NCBI GenBank assembly: GCA_018825305.1
Contig: JAHJEO010000021.1
Coordinates: forward strand, 1 to 64,000
Direction of reading: 5' to 3'
Source: Gammaproteobacteria bacterium
GTDB lineage: Bacteria > Pseudomonadota > Gammaproteobacteria > Burkholderiales > Rhodocyclaceae
Length of the DNA stretch: 64,000 nucleotides
Position numbers and translations under genes: made by a program. The notes beneath the pieces were generated by a model. That model saw only the letters and a list, made by a program, of their open reading frames with translations. It was not told the DNA's origin and made no database searches. Positions 58,146 to 64,000 of the stretch are shown here, one piece after another (the stretch's first letter is position 1; each line of letters begins with the position of its first letter).

Positions 58146-60500
58146 ATGCAGCGTTTCCCGCGCGTACCACTTATCTGGCTGGCTGGCCTTGCCTTGACCG
58201 GCCCGCTGCTCGCGGCCGACGAGGCCAATTCGCCGGTGCCGCAAGTGTCGCCGGTGCTGCCGGCACCCGGCAGGGAGCTTCTGGCGGTGGATCCCCAATT
58301 GCTCGCCCCGCTGCCCGAGCCGACATTGCGCGGTAGCGGCCGCATGCTGCCGCAGCAGCGCGATGCGCGGGAAAATTATCCGAATTTCATATCGGCCGAT
58401 CGCCTGCACGGCACTCAGGATGTCGAAACCATTGCCGAGGGTGCCGTCGAGATGCGTACCGTGGGCCGTTCGGTCGACACCGACCATCTGGTCTATCGCC
58501 CCAACGACGACGAGGTCGAGGCCACCGGCAATGTCGTCCTGCGCCGTGACGTGGATGTGATGCGCGGTCCCAAGATGAAGCTGCGGCTGGAAGACAACGT
58601 CGGCTATTTCGAACAGCCGCAGTATTCGATTTCACGCTTGGGAGTCGGTCAGGCCGCGGGGGCTACGCCGGTGCCCGGTTCCGGCGAGGCCGAGCGCATG
58701 GAGTTCGAGGGCGAGGGCCGCTATCGCATGAAGAAGGCGACCTACAGCACCTGTAGCGCTGAGAACCGCGACTGGTTCGCCGAGGTGGACGAGCTATCGC
58801 TTGACTACAACAGTGAGGTCGGCCGCGCCACCAATGCCCGCGTGATGTTCGGCGGCGTACCGATCCTGTATTCGCCGTGGCTCAGTTTTTCGCTCAACAA
58901 CCAGCGCAAGACCGGCCTGCTGTCGCCAACCTTCGGTTCGACCAGCCAGGGCGGCCTCGACTACACCCAGCCCTGGTACTGGAACATCGCGCCCAACATG
59001 GACGCCACCATTGCGCCGCGCCTGATCCAGAAGCGCGGAACGCAGGTGGGTACGGAATTCCGCTATCTCGATCGCACATACAACGGCCAGATCAGCGGAA
59101 CCTACCTTGCCAACGACAAGGTTTACAACGACTCGCGCTGGGCCTACACGGTCTTGCACAACCAGAACCTCGGCTACGGTTTCGCGGGAGCCCTGAACCT
59201 GAACGGGGTTTCGGACAGCCGCTACCTGGGCGACGTGTCGACCCGCCTCGCCCTGACTTCCCAGACTTATCTGTTGCGCCAGGGAATCCTCAGTTACGGG
59301 GGCGGCTGGTGGAATGCCAGCGTCAATGCCCTGCGCTACCAGGCGCCGCAAACGCCGGGACTGGTCGGCCTGCCGGAACTCTACAAGCGGCTGCCCCAGG
59401 TCAATCTCTCGATGCTCCGGCCCGATCTGCCGCTGGGCATGTCGCTGTCGGCCAACGCCGAATACGTCGATTTCAGCCACCCCACCAGCGTCGTCGGCCA
59501 GCGCTGGTCGGCCTACCCGCAACTGGCCGTGCCGCTGCAGACCGCGGCGTTCTACGTCACGCCCAAGATCGGTGTGCATGCAACGCGCTACTCGCTCGAT
59601 CGTCAGGCCGTCGGCACGCCGAAATACCTCGATCGCACGGTGCCCATCGCCAGCGTCGACTCCGGCGTCACCTTCGAGCGCAACGTCGCCTGGCTCGGCA
59701 AGGACATCACGCAGACGCTCGAGCCGCGGCTGTACTACGTCAATATCCCGCACCGCGACCAGACCCAGGTTCCCGTGTTCGATACCGGCCTGGCCGACTT
59801 CAACTTCGCCCAGATTTTTTCGGAGAATCGCTACGCCGGCAACGACCGCATCGGCGACGCCGACCAGTTGACGGGGATGGTGACCTCGCGCCTGATCGAT
59901 CCGGCCACGGGTACCGAGTTCCTGCGCGGCGCCATCGGCCAGCGTTACTATTTCCGCGATCAGACCGTCCTGCTGCCGGGCGAGCTGCCGCGCAAGGGCC
60001 GTACCGCCGACCTGCTGGCGACAGTTTCCGGGCAGATCGCGCAGCGCCTGTACCTGGACACCGGCTTGCAGTACAACCCGATCGACGAACGCACCAAGCG
60101 CTTCAACATCAATGCCCGCTTCCAGCCGGAGCCGGGCCACGTGATCAACGCCGGCTATCGCTATACGGCGGACCAAGTCGGCCAGTTCGATGTTTCGGCG
60201 CAATGGCCGATCTGGGGCGGCTGGCACGGCGTCGGCCGCTACAACTACTCGACCCGCGACGGCCGCGTCATCGAGTCCGTCGGCGGTGTCGAATACGACG
60301 GCGGCTGCTGGGTGGCGCGGGCAGTGGCCCAGCGCATCGCGACCATCGACAATAACTCCAACACCGCCGTCTATGTCCAGCTCGAGTTGAACGGTTTCTC
60401 GCGCATCGGGTCGAACCCGCTGGAACTTCTCAAGCGCAACATCCCGGGCTATGGCCGCATCAACCAGCCGGCCGCCGACCCGGTATTCGCAGCGAACTGA
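58146..60500 (+). CDS. lptD: LPS-assembly outer-membrane protein LptD
   Basis: 784 residues from ATG 58146. A signal peptide (about 1-23, LTGPLLAAD) is followed by the periplasmic OstA/LptA-like domain about 75-210 (ISADRLHGTQDVETIAEGAVEMRTVGRSVDTDHLVY; NDDEVEATGNVVLRRD) and a C-terminal beta-barrel (FGGVPILYSPWLSFSLNNQRKTGLLSPTFGSTSQGGLDYTQPWYWNIAPNMD). It inserts LPS into the outer leaflet together with LptE. Two Cys are seen (YSTCSAENRD; YDGGCWVARAVAQR), matching a long-range disulfide of LptD. It is the first gene of lptD-surA-pdxA-rsmA. Confidence 0.95.
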   Translation: MQRFPRVPLIWLAGLALTGPLLAADEANSPVPQVSPVLPAPGRELLAVDPQLLAPLPEPTLRGSGRMLPQQRDARENYPNFISADRLHGTQDVETIAEGAVEMRTVGRSVDTDHLVYRPNDDEVEATGNVVLRRDVDVMRGPKMKLRLEDNVGYFEQPQYSISRLGVGQAAGATPVPGSGEAERMEFEGEGRYRMKKATYSTCSAENRDWFAEVDELSLDYNSEVGRATNARVMFGGVPILYSPWLSFSLNNQRKTGLLSPTFGSTSQGGLDYTQPWYWNIAPNMDATIAPRLIQKRGTQVGTEFRYLDRTYNGQISGTYLANDKVYNDSRWAYTVLHNQNLGYGFAGALNLNGVSDSRYLGDVSTRLALTSQTYLLRQGILSYGGGWWNASVNALRYQAPQTPGLVGLPELYKRLPQVNLSMLRPDLPLGMSLSANAEYVDFSHPTSVVGQRWSAYPQLAVPLQTAAFYVTPKIGVHATRYSLDRQAVGTPKYLDRTVPIASVDSGVTFERNVAWLGKDITQTLEPRLYYVNIPHRDQTQVPVFDTGLADFNFAQIFSENRYAGNDRIGDADQLTGMVTSRLIDPATGTEFLRGAIGQRYYFRDQTVLLPGELPRKGRTADLLATVSGQIAQRLYLDTGLQYNPIDERTKRFNINARFQPEPGHVINAGYRYTADQVGQFDVSAQWPIWGGWHGVGRYNYSTRDGRVIESVGGVEYDGGCWVARAVAQRIATIDNNSNTAVYVQLELNGFSRIGSNPLELLKRNIPGYGRINQPAADPVFAAN

Positions 60501-60512
60501 ACGGAGCATGCA

Positions 60513-61823
60513 GTGAAAAGAATTCTTCAGGCATTGATTGCAGTACTTGCCCTCACGGCAACCGCAGCACAGGCGCAGAAATCACCCGCGGCGCAGCCGA
60601 TCGAAGTGGATCGCGTCGTGGCGGTGGTCAACGACGAGGCGATCACGTTGCACGAACTGCGTTCGCGGCTGGCGACCGTCGAGCGGCAGTTGCGCGGCCA
60701 GGGCACGCCGCTGCCACCGCGGGACGTATTTCAGCAGCAGTTGCTGGAGCGCATGATCATCGACCGGGTGCAGGTCCAGTTCGCCCGTGAGACGGGCTTG
60801 CGCATCGCCGATGGCGAAGTGGATGCGGCGCTGCGGCGCATCGCCGAAAGCAACCGGATGTCGCTGGCAGACTTCAAGGCGGCGATCGAGCACGACGGCA
60901 TCGTCTGGGCCAAGTTCCGCGAGGAGATTCGCGAGGAAATGACCATCGCCCGCCTGCGCGACCGCGAGGTGGACAACCGGATCGTAATCTCCGAAGGCGA
61001 GATCGACAACTACCTGGCGAGTGCCGAGGCCCAGGGCGGAGACGAACAGCTGGCGCATCTCGCCCACATCATCGTTCGCGTGCCGGAGCAGGCCACGCCG
61101 CAGCAACTGGCGAAGATCCGCGCCCGCGCCGAGCAGGCTCTGCAGCAGCTGCGTGCTGGTGAAGACTTCGCCAAGATCGCCGCCGTGTATTCGGACGCCC
61201 CCGACGCGCTGACCGGGGGCTCGATGGGCGCACGGCCGGTGGATCGCCTGCCCAGCCTCTATGCCGATGCGGTGAAGGACCTCAAGCCCGGCGAAGTGAG
61301 CGGCCTGCTGCGTAGCCCGGCCGGCTTCCATGTCGTCAAGCTGCTCGGCCGCCAGGGCGGCGCGCTGGCCGTGCCGACGCTGCGCCAGACCCATGCCCGC
61401 CACATCCTGATCAAGGTGAATGAACTCGTTTCCGAGTCCGAGGCGCGGCACAAGCTGCAGGGCATCCGGGAGCGCCTGGTCAATGGCGGCGACTTTGCCG
61501 AACTGGCACGACTGTATTCGAACGACCTCTCGGCGTCCAAGGGCGGCGACCTCGGCTGGCTCTACCAGGGCGACACCGTTCCCGATTTCGAGAAGGCAAT
61601 GGATGCGCTGAAGCTCAACGAATTCAGCAAGCCGGTGCAATCGCCCTTCGGCTTTCACCTGATCCAGGTGCTTGAGCGCCGCACCGAAGGCGCCACGCCG
61701 GAACGCCGCCGTCTGGTCGCGCGCGCGGCCCTGCGTGAGCGCAAGGCTGACGAGGCCTATCAGGACTGGATACGCCAGATGCGCGACCGCGCTTACGTCG
61801 AGTATCGTCTGGAAGACAGGTGA
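60513..61823 (+). CDS. surA: periplasmic peptidyl-prolyl chaperone SurA
   Basis: 436 residues from GTG 60513, with CGGAGC upstream. It has a signal peptide ([10 protein letters not shown]), the SurA N-domain ([27 protein letters not shown]) and two parvulin domains ([11 protein letters not shown]... and [23 protein letters not shown], each with the GGDLGW/GGSMGA and [13 protein letters not shown] types of motif). It chaperones outer-membrane proteins, including the LptD encoded upstream. The stop overlaps the pdxA start by four bases. Confidence 0.95.
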   Translation: MKRILQALIAVLALTATAAQAQKSPAAQPIEVDRVVAVVNDEAITLHELRSRLATVERQLRGQGTPLPPRDVFQQQLLERMIIDRVQVQFARETGLRIADGEVDAALRRIAESNRMSLADFKAAIEHDGIVWAKFREEIREEMTIARLRDREVDNRIVISEGEIDNYLASAEAQGGDEQLAHLAHIIVRVPEQATPQQLAKIRARAEQALQQLRAGEDFAKIAAVYSDAPDALTGGSMGARPVDRLPSLYADAVKDLKPGEVSGLLRSPAGFHVVKLLGRQGGALAVPTLRQTHARHILIKVNELVSESEARHKLQGIRERLVNGGDFAELARLYSNDLSASKGGDLGWLYQGDTVPDFEKAMDALKLNEFSKPVQSPFGFHLIQVLERRTEGATPERRRLVARAALRERKADEAYQDWIRQMRDRAYVEYRLEDR

Positions 61824-62770
61824 CCGTTCCGGTTGTTGTCGTCACTTCCGGCGAACCCGCCGGAATCGGCCCCGAGATTTGCCTTGCCTTGGCGCGGACG
61901 ACCTTGCCGGCCCGCGTGGTGATACTCGGCGACCGCGATCTTTTCGCCGCCCGGGCTGCCAGGCTGGGCCTGACCACCGACGGCCTCGACATTCGCCACG
62001 TGCCGCTGCGCGTGCCCTGCGCCGAGGGTCGCCTCGACACCGGCAATTCACCTTACGTCCTGGAACTCCTCGACATAGCGCTGGCCGGTTGCCGCTCGGG
62101 CGAGTTCGCCGCGATGGTTACGGCTCCGGTGCACAAGGGCATCATCAACGATGCCGGCATCGCCTTCACCGGCCATACCGAGTATCTCGCCGAGAAGACC
62201 GCGACGCCGCGCGTGGTGATGATGCTGGCCGGTGCGGGTCTGCGCGTGGCGCTGGCGACGACCCATCTGCCGCTGAAGGACGTGGCCGCCGCGATCACGC
62301 CCGCCGAACTGGAAACCACGATCCGCATCCTGCATGCCGACCTGCGCGCCAAGTTCGGCTTCACCCAACCGCGCATCCTCGTCGCCGGCCTCAATCCGCA
62401 TGCCGGCGAGGGCGGCCACATGGGCCGTGAGGAGATCGAGGTGATCGTGCCCGTCCTTGAAAAACTGCGTCAGCCTGAACATGGGGGCATGGACCTGATT
62501 GGACCGCTGCCGGCCGATACGCTCTTCACGAAGAACGTACTGGCCGGCTCGCACGCGCAGCTGGCGATGTACCACGACCAGGGACTCGCCGTGCTCAAGT
62601 ACGCGGCCTTCGACGAAGGAATCAACGTCACTCTTGGCCTGCCGATCATTCGAACCTCGGTAGACCATGGTACGGCGCTCGACCTGGCCGGCGCCGGCAA
62701 GGCCTCCCCGACCAGCCTGTTCGCGGCGGTCGAAGCGGCGATCGACATGGCGCGTCGGCACACGACATGA
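61820..62770 (+). CDS. pdxA: 4-hydroxythreonine-4-phosphate dehydrogenase
   Basis: 316 residues from GTG 61820. The enzyme oxidises 4-phosphohydroxythreonine in vitamin B6 synthesis. Metal and substrate residues are in [53 protein letters not shown] and [43 protein letters not shown]. It is coupled to surA, and its stop overlaps the ATG of a 37-residue frame. Confidence 0.97.
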   Translation: MTVPVVVVTSGEPAGIGPEICLALARTTLPARVVILGDRDLFAARAARLGLTTDGLDIRHVPLRVPCAEGRLDTGNSPYVLELLDIALAGCRSGEFAAMVTAPVHKGIINDAGIAFTGHTEYLAEKTATPRVVMMLAGAGLRVALATTHLPLKDVAAAITPAELETTIRILHADLRAKFGFTQPRILVAGLNPHAGEGGHMGREEIEVIVPVLEKLRQPEHGGMDLIGPLPADTLFTKNVLAGSHAQLAMYHDQGLAVLKYAAFDEGINVTLGLPIIRTSVDHGTALDLAGAGKASPTSLFAAVEAAIDMARRHTT

Positions 62771-62880
62771 GTCAGCACCAGGGCCACCAGGCCAAGAAAC
62801 GCTTTAGTTTCGGCCGCCGCATGCGCGGCTTAACCTCGCAGGCGAGGTTAGCCTTCACTGAAACGGCGCCGAAGCAATGA
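62767..62880 (+). CDS. possible 37-residue bridging ORF between pdxA and rsmA
   Basis: ATG 62767 overlaps the pdxA stop (ATGA) and the TGA at 62878-62880 overlaps the rsmA ATG (ATGA), so the frame exactly bridges the two genes. The peptide is basic ([18 protein letters not shown] at the start, TETAPKQ at the end). The same DNA folds into a hairpin AACCTCG-cagg-CGAGGTT near 62832 with a GCCGCCGCATGCGCGGC palindrome before it, like other GC-rich spacers here. It may be a small protein, a coupling device for ribosomes, or chance; I see no family. Confidence 0.35.
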   Translation: MSQHQGHQAKKRFSFGRRMRGLTSQARLAFTETAPKQ

Positions 62881-63644
62881 ACCATATTCCGCGGCGCCGT
62901 TTTGGCCAGAATTTCCTCGTTTCGCCGGGCATCATTCGCAGGATCGTCGCGGCCATTGCGCCGAAACCGGCAGACCTGCTGGTCGAGATCGGCCCCGGCC
63001 TGGGCGCCCTGACTGCGCCGCTGCTGGAATGCGTCGAGCGCCTGCATGTGGTCGAGATCGACCGTGACCTGATCGCGCGGCTCAGGCAGGCCTGGCCGCC
63101 CGAGCGCCTGGCCATCCACGAGGGTGACGCGCTGGCCTTCGATTTTGCCTCGCTGGGCGAGCGGATCCGCATCGTCGGCAACCTGCCCTACAACATCTCG
63201 ACGCCACTGCTGTTCCATTTGGCGGGTTTTGCCGGCCACGTGCATGACATGCACTTCATGCTGCAGAAGGAGGTCGTCGATCGCATGGTGGCGGCGCCCG
63301 GCGGCGGCGACTATGGCCGACTGTCGGTGATGCTGCAATACCGCTTCGACATGGAGCGGCTGTTCGTGGTGCCCCCCGGCGCCTTCAATCCGGCGCCCAA
63401 GGTCGATTCGGCCATCGTTCGCCTGACGCCGAAAAAACTCGGCGCTGGCGATACGGCGAAAGATTCCGATGTCTTCGCCCGGGTGGTTGCCGCGGCCTTT
63501 TCCCAGCGCCGCAAGATGTTGCGCAACACGCTGCGCGAACTGATCGACGAGGAAGGGCTGGTCGCGCTCGGCATCAAGCCGACGGCCCGCGCCGAGGAAC
63601 TGGCCGTCGCCGATTACGTCCGCCTCGCCGACGCGCTGGCGTAA
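62877..63644 (+). CDS. rsmA: 16S rRNA dimethyladenosine transferase
   Basis: 255 residues. It dimethylates the two adjacent adenines in helix 45 of 16S rRNA (KsgA). Motifs: [19 protein letters not shown], the SAM-binding [15 protein letters not shown] and catalytic [15 protein letters not shown]. The region [20 protein letters not shown], before [12 protein letters not shown], is encoded by a copy of the 24-bp repeat at a loop that varies in the family. It ends lptD-surA-pdxA-rsmA. Confidence 0.96.
   Translation: MNHIPRRRFGQNFLVSPGIIRRIVAAIAPKPADLLVEIGPGLGALTAPLLECVERLHVVEIDRDLIARLRQAWPPERLAIHEGDALAFDFASLGERIRIVGNLPYNISTPLLFHLAGFAGHVHDMHFMLQKEVVDRMVAAPGGGDYGRLSVMLQYRFDMERLFVVPPGAFNPAPKVDSAIVRLTPKKLGAGDTAKDSDVFARVVAAAFSQRRKMLRNTLRELIDEEGLVALGIKPTARAEELAVADYVRLADALA
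63434..63457 (+). repeat. 24-bp dispersed repeat, copy 11
   Basis: AAAACTCGGCG, CTGGCG, AT, ACGGC. It lies inside rsmA and is read K-L-G-A-G-D-T-A. Confidence 0.7.
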
Positions 63645-63651
63645 ACGACGA

Positions 63652-63673
63652 ACGGCGCGCCGCAGCGCGCCGT
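63652..63673. terminator. hairpin between convergent rsmA and DUF2892 genes
   Basis: ACGGCGCGC (63652-63660) and GCGCGCCGT (63665-63673) form a perfect 9-bp stem with a 4-base loop, 8 bases after the rsmA stop. There is no T-run, so termination would not be the classical intrinsic type. Confidence 0.4.
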
Positions 63674-63691
63674 CGCCATCCGCCCCGGGGC

Positions 63692-63889
63692 TTATTCCGC
63701 GGGCTTCTTCATCGGACAGGAGCTGATGCCGAACGGCAGGTAAGCCGGGCAGATGCCGATGGCGCCCGTGGCGAGGGGCAGGAGACCGATCCATGCCCAG
63801 ACCGGGCCTCCCATGAGCGCCCAGCCCACCAGGCCCAGTCCGACGACGATGCGGGCGATGCGGTCGATGCCGCCTACGTTCAGTTTCAT
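63692..63889 (-). CDS. DUF2892 (YgaP-like) small membrane protein
   Basis: A 65-residue protein: MKLNVGGIDRIARIVVGLG, then two membrane helices with PVWAWIGLLPLATGAIGICPAYLPFGISSCPMK. The NVGxxDRxxRxxxGL opening and the two Cys near the end (CPAYLPFGISSC) are typical of the DUF2892 domain, which is often fused to or encoded near rhodanese proteins. The function is unknown. A ribosome-binding AAGGAGAAT stands just upstream on the minus strand. Confidence 0.85.
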   Translation of the reverse strand: MKLNVGGIDRIARIVVGLGLVGWALMGGPVWAWIGLLPLATGAIGICPAYLPFGISSCPMKKPAE

Positions 63890-63933
63890 GCCGATTCTCC
63901 TTGAGGTTTGTCGATGTGTTTGAGGCCGGTGGA

Positions 63934-64000
63934 TTATGCGCCAAGTTCCGCCACGACCGGCGCGTGGTCGGACGGCCGCTCCAGCTTGCGCGGTGCCTTG
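63934..64000 (-). CDS. exodeoxyribonuclease III, C-terminal fragment (partial)
   Basis: Only the last 22 residues are in the window, on the minus strand: KAPRKLERPSDHAPVVAELGA then TAA. The SDHAPV block is the conserved catalytic end (Asp-His) of the XthA/ExoIII endonuclease-exonuclease-phosphatase family. The rest lies beyond the right edge. Confidence 0.65.
   Translation of the reverse strand, partial: KAPRKLERPSDHAPVVAELGA

Overview
The window reads as chromosome of a GC-rich betaproteobacterium, most likely of the Rhodocyclales (Azoarcus/Dechloromonas-like). The evidence is the housekeeping synteny: hemA-prfA-prmC-grxD, argH beside algZ/algR, hemC-hemD-hemX-hemY, dusB-fis-purH-purD-hemF, pepP-ubiH, and amgK/murU divergent from lptD-surA-pdxA-rsmA. 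No computation was run; all assignments come from reading the sequence and translations.

Layout. (1) 1-3190: the end of a periplasmic sulfur/electron-transfer operon (cytochrome b end, cytochrome c, YeeE/YedE transporter, triple-rhodanese protein), closed by a terminator. (2) 3293-8520: a tRNA-Phe gene followed by a lower-GC accessory island with a decayed helicase-nuclease gene, a WYL regulator, a complete type IV AbiE toxin-antitoxin pair with a clear operator-promoter, and a two-HTH protein. (3) 8708-16183: a ten-gene Mrp/Mbh-like cation/proton antiporter operon with three MrpD/NuoL-type subunits. (4) 16270-19883: hemA, prfA, prmC, grxD. (5) 19880-24642, minus strand: argH followed by two tandem kinase/cyclic-nucleotide-domain fusions and an N-truncated fructosamine kinase. 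(6) 24696-26467: AlgZ/AlgR-type two-component system. (7) 26516-29770: ECF sigma factor, zinc anti-sigma, a Cys-repeat precursor, a DUF692 (MNIO) enzyme, a DUF2063 partner and DoxX. This is a Gig/Hvf-type metal-stress RiPP cluster and the most interesting system here. (8) 29877-37409: an atypical HTH/ATPase/DUF4325 regulator, HD-GYP phosphodiesterase, peroxiredoxin-like protein, PEP carboxylase and a thioredoxin-fold protein. (9) 37456-45297: hemCDXY, then a PhnD-like binding protein with a GGDEF-EAL protein. (10) 45338-50510, minus strand: dusB-fis-purH-purD-hemF. (11) 50693-53680: MASE1-PAS-GGDEF-EAL protein. (12) 53735-58019, minus strand: amgK-murU and pepP-ubiH. (13) 58146-63644: lptD-surA-pdxA-(small ORF)-rsmA. 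The window ends in a DUF2892 membrane protein and the tail of an exonuclease III gene.

Two things are not explained by ordinary annotation. A 24-bp dispersed repeat occurs about eleven times, on both strands, inside genes in several reading frames and between genes, often at gene edges. A GC-rich spacer family sits directly before the start codons of hemY, hemF and possibly mrpC. Heme synthesis is strongly represented (hemA, hemC, hemD, hemX, hemY, hemF), and cyclic-di-GMP signalling appears three times.
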